Shown one piece after another: positions 8,553-18,900 of a stretch of DNA of 64,000 bases (positions are counted from its first letter, which is position 1; each line of letters opens with the position of its first letter). The notes under the pieces were generated by a model, which was given only the letters and a program-made list of their open reading frames with translations, was not told the DNA's origin and did not search any database. The position numbers and the translations under genes are program-made. The DNA is from Gordonia sp. SID5947 (GTDB taxonomy: Bacteria; Actinomycetota; Actinomycetes; Mycobacteriales; Mycobacteriaceae): the NCBI RefSeq assembly GCF_009862785.1, contig NZ_WWHU01000001.1:3534001-3598000 (forward strand). The letters run 5' to 3'.

Positions 8553-9474
8553 GCCCGACCGCCAAACGCGCCGCCATCGACATGCTCAAGGACGTCAAGA
8601 ACATGTCAGAACGCATGGCGTGCAAGGTAGTTGGGCTTTCCCGTACCGCCTATCGACGGCTGCCGCAAGCGCTAACCCCGGCCGACCCCGACGCCGCGCT
8701 ACGCGAGCAGCTGCGTGTCTATGCCCGTAAGAATCCCCGCCACGGTTTCCGGCGCGCGTGGGCGCACCTGCGCTTCGACGACGGCATCGAGATCAACAAG
8801 AAGAAGGTGCACCGGTTGTGGAAGGAGGAAGGCCTGCAGGTCCGCCGGGCGCCGCGCCGCAAACGCGCCGGCCAATCATCGGTGCCGATCGTCGTTGCGG
8901 ATGCACCGAACGTGGTGTGGGCATTGGACTTTCAGTTTGATTCCACCGTTGATGGGCAGAAGATCAAGATCGCGTCGATGGTCGATGAACACACCCGGCT
9001 GTCGTTGCTGAACATTGTGGACCGCTCGATTCCGGCTGAGCGGTTGATCGAGGAGTTGGAGAAGACGTTCGCGATCTGGGGTGGCCCGCCGATGGTGCTG
9101 CGCATGGACAACGGCCCTGAGTTCATCTCAGAAGCCCTACAAGGGTTCTGTGCAGGGTCGGTGGGGATCTCCTACATTCTCCCCCGGCACACCGTGGAAC
9201 AACGGGTTCATCGAGTCGTTCAACAACCGGTTGCGCGACGAGTGTTTGAACCGCGACTGCTGGCCCACCCTGCTCGAGGCGCGGGTGGTCATCGAAGACT
9301 TCAAAGACGACCACAACCACCGACACCGACATTCAGCGCTGGGCTACCAAACCCCGGCCGAGTACGCTGCCGGATGCACCCACCAACATCACCCCGTGGG
9401 CTGCGAGATCGACTGACGATCACAACGAGGAACTGGCTCTAGAACTGCCTGGACCGGTTATCGGGGACCTGCCA
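8321..9474 (+). mobile_element. IS3-family element, left copy, 5'-truncated
   Basis: The right end is GGGGACCTGCCA at 9463-9474, matching the terminal repeat of the right-hand copy. The left end is missing: directly after the remnant's end at 8320 the sequence enters orfA about 17 codons downstream of its normal start. orfA and orfB follow in the usual IS3 arrangement (small helix-turn-helix protein, then DDE transposase). Non-functional as it stands because of the 5' loss and a frameshift in orfB. Confidence 0.8.
8582..9416 (+). pseudogene. IS3 OrfB transposase, frameshifted
   Basis: A DDE integrase-type transposase. The first catalytic Asp lies in VVWALDFQFD and the second in LRMDNGPEF. 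After GISYI the reading frame shifts by +1 at a CTCCCCC run (about 9179-9186). The other frame resumes with GTPWNNGFIESFNNRLRDECLN, which contains the catalytic Glu, and ends at the TGA at 9414-9416. So the DD and E parts lie in different frames. The right-hand IS copy carries the same extra base. Confidence 0.8.
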
Positions 9475-9515
9475 CCCCCACATCTTGTGGTCGGTAGAAC
9501 CTGTTTCACGCACCG

Positions 9516-9598
9516 TCAATCAGGAAGAGCCAGCAATCTCCGTAAAGTCTCGACGTCTTGGTTACGGACTGCGTCGTGCAGCAGATACTCCACCGGCG
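9516..9598 (-). pseudogene. Possible ankyrin-like gene fragment
   Basis: Directly downstream of the ankyrin gene stop, another frame reads LLHDAVRNQDVETLRRLLALPD and then stops. This looks like one ankyrin helix pair. It may be the start of a second ankyrin gene destroyed when the IS3 element landed, or a frameshifted tail of the ankyrin gene itself. Confidence 0.3.
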
Positions 9599-10027
9599 TC
9601 AGCTCGCGGGTAGCTCGTCTTTAAACAGCGCCATGATGTCGGGATTTCCCCATGCGACGTTGCCGAGCATCTTCACGATGTTGTTGCCGGAGTTGTTCGG
9701 TGCCTGGAGATCAGTCCCAGCCTCCTGGAGCAGCTTGATCATGGGCACGTAGGTCTCGCCTCGTCGCGCACCCTTCATGATCGCGACCCAGAGGGGTACG
9801 TTGCCATGGTCGTTGCGCGCGTTCACGTCTGCGCCTGCTTGGACAAGTGCCTGCGCAGTGTCGAACGAATTGTCCTGGGCCGCGAAGTGCAGGGGAGCCC
9901 AGTCCGCCTTGTCGCGCACGTTGGGATCAGTGCCGGCCTCGAGCAGCTTGGCGAGCTGGGCGATATCATTTTCGAGCGCGGCGTAGTGCAGCTCGTCGCG
10001 GTTCATCGGGTCACCAGTCGGTGCCAT
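9599..10027 (-). CDS. Ankyrin-repeat protein
   Basis: A 142-aa soluble protein built of about four ankyrin repeats. The repeat cores are visible as ELHYAALENDIAQLAKLLEAGTDPNVRD, PLHFAAQDNSFDTAQALVQAGADVNARN, PLWVAIMKG...MIKLLQEAGTDLQAPN and a final degenerate unit. Ankyrin repeats bind other proteins. A second in-frame ATG at 10006 (MNRDELHYAA) is an equally likely start. It sits at the left rim of the defence island between the IS3 element and a divergent gene. Partner unknown. Confidence 0.75.
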   Translation of the reverse strand: MAPTGDPMNRDELHYAALENDIAQLAKLLEAGTDPNVRDKADWAPLHFAAQDNSFDTAQALVQAGADVNARNDHGNVPLWVAIMKGARRGETYVPMIKLLQEAGTDLQAPNNSGNNIVKMLGNVAWGNPDIMALFKDELPAS

Positions 10028-10630
10028 GTGTCAGGTCTTCCTTCTCGTCGCGGCTACTTCGGCTTGGGCCACTGTGAACGCGGCATCTCGTTCACGTGGC
10101 TGCGGTTGCTCGCCGCGCTGCAGAACGAGTGGGCGGAGGACCGAGGGTTCCAGGCCATCGAGGAGACCGCGCACCAAGGCAGGCGCCGAACCGGCGGCCA
10201 GTGGACCCGACCTGATCTGGTCGCCGTGGGCATGAAGACGTTCAAACATGTCCCACACCAGCAGTTCGAAATCGTTACCTTTGAGGTCAAGCCGATGGCA
10301 TATCTCAACGGCATCGCGGTGTTCGAGGCGCTCGCACATCGTCGCGCCTCGACGCACGCGTACGTGCTGATCGAAGTGCGAAACATCCTTGCCGAGGCGC
10401 ATCGACAGCAACTCGACGCGGTCAAGCGAACCGCCATCGAGCACGGCGTCGGCGTGATCGTGTTCGACGATCCCGCCGATTACGAAACGTGGGACGAGAT
10501 TGTTGTGGCCCAGCGCAGCGAAACATCCCCGGAACTGCTCAACGATTTCATCGAAACGCAGGTGTCCCAGGCCGGGCAGCAGGCCATTGCGAGTGCCATC
10601 GAGCGCAGTCGGGGTGCCACACCGAAGTAG
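10028..10630 (+). CDS. Conserved protein with nuclease-like core
   Basis: The convincing part runs from about 10100 to the TAG at 10628-10630. It has a GRRRTGGQWTRPDLVAVG segment, a FEIVTFEVKP strand (possible D...ExK active site of the PD-(D/E)xK fold) and an AVFEALAHRRASTHAYVLIEV helix-strand pair. I recognise the general appearance (restriction-like proteins in defence loci) but not a named family. The start is uncertain: GTG 10028 is the first in-frame choice and abuts the start of the divergent ankyrin gene. Convergent with mcrC. Confidence 0.55.
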   Translation: MSGLPSRRGYFGLGHCERGISFTWLRLLAALQNEWAEDRGFQAIEETAHQGRRRTGGQWTRPDLVAVGMKTFKHVPHQQFEIVTFEVKPMAYLNGIAVFEALAHRRASTHAYVLIEVRNILAEAHRQQLDAVKRTAIEHGVGVIVFDDPADYETWDEIVVAQRSETSPELLNDFIETQVSQAGQQAIASAIERSRGATPK

Positions 10631-10659
10631 TTTTCGGGTTGCGAACAGGTCAATTGAGC

Positions 10660-11973
10660 TCACGCGTCCATACTCACCCATGCATCGGACTCGCTGGAGA
10701 TGGCTTCGGACAACACGCCGCGAAGCGCGACCAGAGTCTTATCGATCTCGCCAGAATCTCCTCGCCGCAGACCGTCGACGATCGATGCCAGCGGAATGCC
10801 GGCAGCGTTGATCCGGACGCGGCGCGCGCTCCTTTCGCCGGGAACACTGAGTTCGACAGTGGATTCGGCCAGCTTGTTGTTGGCGGCAGGAAAAATCAAG
10901 TAGGACGTCGGAGCGTGGCTGAAACCCGTGTAGCACTGTGCGTAGAGCAGCAGTTGATAGATGTCCTCGTTGGATATTGTTCGAATGTCGTATCGCTTAT
11001 ATTTGGAGTCGACGGCACACTGGCGTTCTCCACGCCGTAGCACGAGATCGGGTGCAATAGATCGCCGCGATTCCCCATTAACAGTGATGAGGGATGCATT
11101 GCGCTTTTGCGTTTGCATTTCCACGCCGGTTCCCGCGGTGACCTGTTCGATGAGCCATTCGACGAATCGCTCGAATAACAAGTTCATCTCAATCAGGAAC
11201 GTTTCCACACGAAGATCAGCATCAGCGGTGTCGTTCACGCGGGCGAGATCGAGCAACGATCGGCACCAAGTGTGGGCAACGCGATAGGGTTCGGTTCGCC
11301 GTCCGTACACGATACGCGTCGCGAGGAGCTTGCTGTTCGATGGGAGGGTTGGTGCGATCTGATTGAGTCGATCCGCTAGTTGTGCCGCTCGGCGCCGGAC
11401 GTGCGCGTCCGTGCTGACGCGCCGCGCCATGAGCACACCGGCAAGCAGTAGGTGGTTCTCGATGTTGTCGTGATCGAACTCATCGAACGAGCAGGCCAGG
11501 GCGGTGAACTTTCCGAAGTAGACCGTCGCTTGCCGGTAGGTGTCGAGTCGTCCGCGCAGGAACGGGAGATCGTCGCTGTGGCCGCGGTAGTCGCGGATCA
11601 GACCGCGAGCGACGAGTACTTCGGTATGCGTGACGACGAGCCGGCAGAGCAGTTGGACGGCGTCTTCAGTTGAATCGTCGGAAAGTCCGCGAAAGTATTC
11701 GGGGAGGTCGTTGAGCGAGCATCCGTTGGTGATCGCCAGCATGGTCAGAACACCCAGATTGCCGCCCGCGAGTTTCGGGACCACTCGCACTCGGAGTCCC
11801 GGGCTGAGGTCGACGCTGCCCACGTAGGACGATGCGCGGACCTCCACTCGATCGTTCGAGAGCCATGAGATCGATAGCTTGTTGCCCAGCGCCAACTGCA
11901 TCCGGCCTTGATCCTCAACTGGAATCGGAGCCAGAGTGCAACTACCACTGGAGTATTCGGCGAGTTCGATCAT
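10660..11973 (-). CDS. mcrC: McrC, nuclease subunit of McrBC restriction system
   Basis: A 437-aa protein. The N-terminal half has the McrC beta-rich domain (GLRVRVVPKLAGGNLGVLTMLA..., then a LPFLRGRLDTYRQ segment). The C-terminal part has a PD-(D/E)xK endonuclease core, with APDLVLRR followed by CAVDSKYKR near residues 305-325. McrC is the nuclease subunit that McrB, a GTPase, recruits to cut DNA containing modified cytosine. Its start overlaps the mcrB stop by 4 bp, the classic mcrBC arrangement. It is the last gene of the long minus operon. Confidence 0.9.
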   Translation of the reverse strand: MIELAEYSSGSCTLAPIPVEDQGRMQLALGNKLSISWLSNDRVEVRASSYVGSVDLSPGLRVRVVPKLAGGNLGVLTMLAITNGCSLNDLPEYFRGLSDDSTEDAVQLLCRLVVTHTEVLVARGLIRDYRGHSDDLPFLRGRLDTYRQATVYFGKFTALACSFDEFDHDNIENHLLLAGVLMARRVSTDAHVRRRAAQLADRLNQIAPTLPSNSKLLATRIVYGRRTEPYRVAHTWCRSLLDLARVNDTADADLRVETFLIEMNLLFERFVEWLIEQVTAGTGVEMQTQKRNASLITVNGESRRSIAPDLVLRRGERQCAVDSKYKRYDIRTISNEDIYQLLLYAQCYTGFSHAPTSYLIFPAANNKLAESTVELSVPGERSARRVRINAAGIPLASIVDGLRRGDSGEIDKTLVALRGVLSEAISSESDAWVSMDA

Positions 11974-14023
11974 TCGAGCGTGGACTGGATCTTGAGGCCG
12001 TAGTTATCGGCGAGTGCTGCTACGAGTTGCGAATCGTCGTTCACGATTGGCGTGAGCCGGGAGGACCCCACATCGACGATTCCGCTGCCGAGAAAGTCAC
12101 GCAGTTGCGAGTAGTCGTCGTACACGATCTCCTGCAGCAGGGGAATGATGTCGGTGCGGACTACCTCACCGAAACCTTCGGCTGACTCGATCGGTCTGCC
12201 TTGGTCGAGAAAGTACGAGTGTCCAATCTGACGTTCGCGACCGGCGATTCGCGCCACGCGTTCGTTTAGTTGCTGAAGAAACTGATCGAGCGGAAGATCG
12301 TCAATTGTTGTGTCGGCGAGCAAGTCTGGGTCAGGGAGCAATTCGATGAATCCGAATCGGCGTCGGAGGGCTGCGTCGAGTGAACGGATGCTCTGATCAG
12401 CGGTGTTCATCGTGCCGAGAATTATGACGTTCGGGGTATCGATAGGCGTTCACCGCTGGTTGGTAGGGTGACGGCTTGTCCGCGACGGGACCGCTCGATC
12501 ACCGTCATCAATTCACCGAAGACGCGCGGCACATCGGCACGATTGATCTCATCGATGATGATCACGTGCAGGTGGTGGGAATCGATGGTTGCTTGCTTCG
12601 CGATTCGCTTGAAGATGCCGTCGCGCAACTCCAGTTTGAGTTCGGTCTGGCCTGACTTCGGTCGAAATCCTTCGATGAAATCCTCGTAGGCGTAGGAGGC
12701 GTGGAATGTGACCTCGGTGAGTTGCCGGTCAATACTGGAGGAATCGCGCGGACCTAGTAGCCACGCGGCAAAGTTCTTCGCGGCGCGGGTCTTACCGGTC
12801 CCAGGCGGTCCGTAGAAGACGAGTTGTCCTTTGCGGTCTAGGATGCTCTTCCACCTCGTGAAGGCGGCCTCGGCCTCAGGATCAACTGGATCAATAGGAG
12901 TACGGTTTACGTCCTTCTGGTGGTGCTCGGGATCAAGAATTTGCTCGACGTTAGTGTTGGGAATTTTGGCGATCGTGGTAATCGCCCAACGCTTGATGGG
13001 TTCGGCGAGCTTGTGATGAATGTCCTGATCCCAGTCAACGTTGATCGTATGCTTGTACTCGTCGCGTTCTGGGCGCCACTGGTACGCGGCAGAGGTGACC
13101 GTACCGACGCCCAGCACCTCGGAAGTTCCACGGTTGGCGACGATCTTGTCTCCCTCCGCGATCTCCATCATCCGCCACAGTTCTTTGGACTTACGGGTGA
13201 TGATTGATTTGTTGCCCTTGTACTCCCCTGTGTATGCGTCGGCGAATGCTGCCGTGAAGTCGTCCTGGGTGGTGAATAAAGATAGGTCACCGACGTCGTC
13301 CCATCCGACGCAGATGTAGCCTCCGTCGACGCATTCATCCCACAGCCGCCCTCGCTCGCCAGGGGCGATCTTCCAGTATTTCGGAGATCGAGAGCCTGGA
13401 GGGGGCGACCAGGAATAGAGCAGACCGATAAAGTCCAGCGAGTCTCGATCCGCAAGTTCTGGGTAACCGCGCAGGTGGTGCAGGAGGCGAAGGTTGATAT
13501 CAATCGCGTCCCCGGAAGTGTCGAGGCCGAATTCGCGGGCGAAGTGCATCAGGTGGTTCTGGCTATAGATCGGTAGGACGTCGTCCGGGAAGTAGAGGTA
13601 CAGCGACTTCAACCGGACAACTTTGGCGCCCCTGAGGATGTCGATCTCTGAGGTCGAGGTCCAGTCACCTTGTTGCGCAAGTTCAATCATCCGATTGAAA
13701 CCGGTGCGGAGTGAGGCCCAGGCGTCATCGACGCTCCCGTAACCACTCGGGTAGGCCCATTCGCCGGTGGTTCGCTTGAATATGACGTGCTTGTGAGCGC
13801 TGCCGCCGGAAATGCTGCCGAGATCCGGCGTGCCCCACTCGAGGTAGTAGGAGTAGTTGTCGCGGTACTTCCCCGCGTTCAGCGCGTAGTCTGCGAGAGG
13901 CATACCGCTCCAAGACGGGAGCGGAAACCTCTCCAGGAAGTCTTGTCGTTGCTGGTCCTGCGCAGTCCGCAGGCGTTCGTTTCGGATGTCATAGCCGCTG
14001 GCGATAGCGTCGGTGAACTCCAC
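11970..14023 (-). pseudogene. mcrB: McrB GTPase, split by a single-base frameshift
   Basis: The 5' part (14023 to 12422, 533 aa) has an N-terminal specificity region, an EVE/PUA-like modified-base-reading domain (about residues 210-345: SPKYWKIAPGERG, GDKIVANRGTSEVLGVGTV), then the AAA+ McrB motor with Walker A FYGPPGTGKT near residue 405 and Walker B VIIIDEINRADVPRVFGEL. It then derails at LSIPRTS-stop. The next frame resumes within the conserved segment as GTMNTADQSIRSLDAALRRRFGF and runs to 11970. Adding one C to the CCCC run (GGGG at 12433-12436 on the plus strand) restores one 684-residue protein. Either a real inactivation or a homopolymer read error. Confidence 0.85.
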
Positions 14024-14072
14024 AATGAGCCTTTCGGTCTGGTGTGAATGGTGCCGAGGAATCTGAAGGACG

Positions 14073-15869
14073 TCAGTTGGGCGCCATCGCTGCCTGTATC
14101 GCCTCGAGTTCCACGGGCACCAAGCTGTGGTCGCGCATGAACTGCATGAGCTTTTCGACGACCACGAGCGTGCTGGCGAGTTGAAGCTTTGTGGAGGCTC
14201 TTTCGTCGCTGAATGCTGACAGTCTGTTCAGCTGTGCCGAGATCTGGCTCTCCGCGAGAGTAAGACGCGACCACAAGTCCGCGTCGTGCGGCTCACCCAC
14301 CTGCTTCAGCGCATGAGCTGTCGCGACTTGGATCGCCATACTGGTCGGGTCGAGCGACACTGGCCCGGCGCCGCCGCGAACAGTGGCAGCGGCGGTGGTT
14401 ACTACTGCCCCTGTCGACGCCAGTCCTCCAAGCATTGCTAGCCCACCGACCATGCCACCCGGACCGAATGCGGCGAGACTGCTAGTTATGGCGGCGGCAC
14501 CCACCGCAGTGGCCGATCCCGCGACAGCGAGGCCGATTGGCCCGGCAGCGAGAAGGGCGACACCGGCCGCAGCCATCATGACTCGGGTCTTTGTGCTGAA
14601 GAGGCCCTTGTCGCTGTTGAGGCACTCGGTCACCTCGGTGACCGCCGCTTTCACCTTGTCTCCAACGCCACTGCGGAAGCCCAGCTCAACAAACAGGTTC
14701 GGCACGGCGTTAACACGCGCCTCCCCGACTTCGATCTCATAAGGGTCGAGCACGTTGGTAAATGCGAGGACAACCGCTTGTGTGACTGCTTCAGTGAGAT
14801 CCCAGCGGCGAGGCAGCGGAGGTACGCGATCCTTGCTGAGTTCGACAAGCTCGGGCGGGAGCTGCCTTCCCTCTCCGCTGAGCGCGAGGAGTCCTTGCAC
14901 GAAGTTGTCCTGCAGGACGTTGAGCGCATCCTCATAACGGTCCTTGGTATCGCGATCGCTGATGTGGCCCGCGACATTATTTGCGTACGCGAGGGCGAGT
15001 AGCGAGCCGGCTTCTTGGTCTCCGAGCCGGAGCACCACACTATTTTCCGCGGAGATGTCAGTCTGCTGCTCGGAGTCCACGTGCATCACCTCAGTGATTA
15101 GCCGTGCGACAGCTGGGTGCCGAAGGTAGAGGTGGGCGTAGTGTTTGGGTGCGCCTCCGATCTGAAAATCCTGTGCGCCAGGGAAGATACGAGCAAGCCC
15201 GCGTCCTGCGGTCACGGGATCTCGAGCGTCCAGGAAGTTCGACCAGTCATCAACTCGCGCATAGGGAGATCGCTTGAGGATGCGATCGCTGCCCCGGTGA
15301 AGCGGATCTGAACCGGCGGGACTTCCGACGGTGATGAAGCGCTTCACGTGGAGCTTCTCCGGCAGGTGGTCCAGTAGGTCGATTGCGATGACGCTCCCGA
15401 GACTGTGTCCGATAAGCACAATCTCGCCCGACGTTGGCAGGTCATCTAGGATATTGCCGAGAACCGCGCCCCGGAGTTCCTCATTGGACAGGTACCGCTT
15501 GACCTGCTTCATTACGGTTAGGGGCGCGACGTTAATGCCCACGGTCTGAATAGATTCCACCACGACATCTGGGAAGCCGTTAAGGCCGAACGCTCGAACA
15601 TCACCTGTCCGCCGCAGCATGCGCTGTACGCGAGCTTGCCGCCGTTCGAATGCTCTGCGGGCATCGTGGTCATTCTTGACTTTGTACGTAACCCCCGGGT
15701 GTTTCGACTTTATCCCGTCAGTGTTCAACAAACTCGCATATCGAGGTGCGATGACATCCTCTGGGGAGATCGACGGTGCGTCGATTCGAGAGAGCCCGCG
15801 GTTGAGTCCGGCAAGCCACTCTTGGTCAGCATTGCCATCCCCAACTCCGTGGAGGAACACCAGTTTCAC
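14073..15869 (-). CDS. Alpha/beta hydrolase with C-terminal hydrophobic region
   Basis: A 598-aa protein. Residues 1-10 (KLVFLHGVGDG) form the first strand and oxyanion loop. Ser156 sits in a GHSLG nucleophile elbow followed by SVIAIDLLDHL, as in lipase/esterase folds. Residues about 425-500 are almost entirely Ala, Gly, Val and Leu (MMAAAGVALLAAGPIGLAVAG...), enough for two or three membrane-inserting helices. A helical C-terminus follows. It lies in the minus operon 50 bp upstream of mcrB and 34 bp downstream of the large helicase. A membrane-active lipase or esterase effector is a reasonable inference; no substrate is known. Confidence 0.65.
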   Translation of the reverse strand: MKLVFLHGVGDGNADQEWLAGLNRGLSRIDAPSISPEDVIAPRYASLLNTDGIKSKHPGVTYKVKNDHDARRAFERRQARVQRMLRRTGDVRAFGLNGFPDVVVESIQTVGINVAPLTVMKQVKRYLSNEELRGAVLGNILDDLPTSGEIVLIGHSLGSVIAIDLLDHLPEKLHVKRFITVGSPAGSDPLHRGSDRILKRSPYARVDDWSNFLDARDPVTAGRGLARIFPGAQDFQIGGAPKHYAHLYLRHPAVARLITEVMHVDSEQQTDISAENSVVLRLGDQEAGSLLALAYANNVAGHISDRDTKDRYEDALNVLQDNFVQGLLALSGEGRQLPPELVELSKDRVPPLPRRWDLTEAVTQAVVLAFTNVLDPYEIEVGEARVNAVPNLFVELGFRSGVGDKVKAAVTEVTECLNSDKGLFSTKTRVMMAAAGVALLAAGPIGLAVAGSATAVGAAAITSSLAAFGPGGMVGGLAMLGGLASTGAVVTTAAATVRGGAGPVSLDPTSMAIQVATAHALKQVGEPHDADLWSRLTLAESQISAQLNRLSAFSDERASTKLQLASTLVVVEKLMQFMRDHSLVPVELEAIQAAMAPN

Positions 15870-15903
15870 GCTATCTCCTTAGCATTCTAAAAATCGAGGG
15901 ACT

Positions 15904-18900
15904 TTACGCCGTCGGTAGAAGTGGTACAAGCACGTCAGGTTCCGTCTCGGCAACTCTGACGACGGTGTAGCCAGCGTTCGTTAGGTCCGCATCTCGGTCA
16001 GCGTCGGCATCGTCAACGAGCACGACTCGAGCGGCCTCCCACACGGCTTCGACGGGCCAATAGTGCTCTCCGAGTTCAACACCAATTTCAGGTTTGGCGA
16101 CACCGCGTGTGGACAGCGCCGTGAGCAGCTCGACCACAGACGGTGGCGTGTACGCCAAAGTCTCACCCCAAGGGCCATCGACAAGGTCCTTGGACGCCTC
16201 AACCTTGAGCGCCGCGAAGATCTCTAGGGCTCCTGCACGTGTCAGCTGATCGTGATATCGCTCGTTCCGGAACGAGCGGAGGCATCCGTAGCAAGAGGTC
16301 TCGGCGCCACAATCGCAACGGGTCACTCGATCGACAGCGAATTGGATGACCCGGTCGAGGTTCTCGGCGATGTTCTTGGCGGCTCCGGCGCCGGCAGGAA
16401 CAGTGTCAAAGAGGACGATGCTTCGCCGACCATCGCCTGTCCAGGAGAGCGTTCCGTCTATATCGTCCCGGCTGATCTCCAGCGCCTCCGAGGCGCCTTC
16501 GAGGAGGGCGTAGAGAACGGATAGCCATTGTGATTCGGAGGACTTGTTGTATGAGACGGAGCTAAAAGAAAACTCGGCGATGTCGGTCTCGTATCGATGG
16601 GCCAACGAGACGGTTCGAACTGAACCATCGCAGGAGGAACCGGTCGCCGGCCTTCGGTGACTGCTCCCCCGGGAGGTGTTGTCTGTGGCCGGTGTGCCCC
16701 AGCCGCACCGGCCGCACAACTGAAAGCCAGGTCCGCCCCCATCGGATATGACGATCATGCGCGCTCGAGTGCCGGCGCGCGCTTCAACTTCGACGCCCCC
16801 GGTGGATTCCCAAGGGAACGGGTCGCTCACATCTCCGAGATCCTCGACATAGCTATCACCACCCCAGCGCCTCTGCGGAGGTTCAGATTTCACATCCTCA
16901 ACCTGGCGATCGGCGACAAAGCCGAACTCGGGTACGACAAAGGTGCGGATTCGCTTGAATGCTTGCTGACAGCTTGGACATGCCTCATCCGGGTCAAGCT
17001 CAGTACCGCACTGGAACTGACCGCAGGTTCCGCATGTGCGGTATTTCAGTTCGACAAGCTCGCGTTTCGGAAGCTTATGGAGTCCGCGCGACGTCCACAG
17101 TTTGCCACCCGCAACGACCTGATTACCTGGTGCGTAGTCGTAGATGGCCTGGCCGAGATCACGGGAGAGCTCGAGCCGTGCACCGACGTCGCTCTCACAA
17201 TGCAACGTGCGGAGTTCGACTGTGTCGACCGGAAACCCATACTTCGGCAAGATGTTCTTGTTGGCGAGGTAGCCTAGTAGCTGACGGCTCTCGATCGTCT
17301 GAAGCGTCATTTGGAGACGTCGGCCCAGGCCTAAGTTCTTTGAGGCGATTGCATCTTCAATCAGCGCATTGTAAGTGTCGATGTCATTGCGGATATCCTG
17401 CTCAGCAATCGAGAGCAGCTCACACAGTGCGTCCACCCAGCTGCCGTCATCGATCCCGATATCTGAGGCCAAGGCTGGTGGGAGCACGGTCCGTATAGCG
17501 GACTCCACCGGATCGGGGACTGGAGTGAGGAACAGGCGAATTTGGGATGCGGGGGAATCTTGACCACTGTCGTCGGGCGAGAAGAACTCGCCAGCATGCT
17601 TCCACATTAGGCCCTGATTCTCGTACCGATGACGGAAGTATGCGGCCAATGCAACGGAGTGGGCATGCCGTCGAGCAATGCGTTCATTCTCGATCGGGAC
17701 CCACGGTATCCGCATTTCGCCTGCGATCATGGATTCCGGGTTCTGGTACTTGGAGAGGTCGTGCGAGCTGCGCTTCGCGTAGGTGAGCACGAGTGCCGCA
17801 GACGACGCACGACGTCCTGCACGCCCCGCACGCTGGACGTAGTTGGAGGTCTTCGGCGGCATGTTGCGGAGGACCACCGATTGGAGGTCACCGACATCGA
17901 CGCCGAGCTCGAAAGTGGTGGAGCACGACAGCACGTTCACCTTGCCGTCGATGAACTCGCGCTGGATGGCCGCTGCCGCTTTGGATTCCCACTGAGCTGT
18001 GTGCTCTTTCGCTGACAAGGGAGCTGGTCGCATGGTTCGGTAGAGCGTGCGGTAGTGATTGGCATCCGCGTCGACCTCCGGCACGCGGAAGGCAGTAAGC
18101 GTTCCGTCACATGATCCGTGCGGACACACGTCGCGGACGTTGTTGGCGGTAAGCCGGCGGCATGATGAGCACTGATACCAATCAGCGTCAGCACCAGGAA
18201 GTATCCGCAGCTTGGCGTGGTCGACCTGGTACACGTCACCGGCGGTCTTGTCCGCCACGGTCTCGAACATCCCTTGGTCCAGTAGGAAGCGCCAGCATCC
18301 ATCAAGCAGCTTCTCCGGCGGCATTTCTGCTCCAAGGGCCGTGAGCACCTTGCGGATAAAGAGAATCCGGTTGTTCGTCGTCCCCGGTCGCCCCGCGGGC
18401 AACCAACTGATGATCCGCTTCTTGGCATCGGAATTCATCGATCGGATTCGGACCTGAGTGTTTCGGGGCTCGAATATCTCCGCCTTGATGTCGACGTCGT
18501 CGAGCAGCGTGACCGCGCCCTGAAGCCGAACGATCTTGAGTAACTCATCGAGAAGGCCCCACGCCCCGTCATCAGTAAGCCCCAGGGCTGCGAACGCCGG
18601 CGGCAGCTGTGCGCGCCGAGAGCGGAACATCCGGACGGCCATCAGGCCCAGACCTTCCAAAGACTGACGTTGGTCCAGCGCCATCAACTCAGCCATCACC
18701 CACGGATGGACCGTGCGCTTGATCGTCGAGCGGGTCGCTGTCTCCTCGAAGTGGTAAGCGTCCTTAGCCTTCTTGGCAGCGAAGTCAGCCAGATCTTCAG
18801 CCGAGAGCTCCTCGCCGCGATACTTCGGATCAGTGAGGACCATCGTTAGGTAGCGGCGTTCAATCATCCGGCCGTAGGTCTTGCCGAGGTATGGAGCGGC

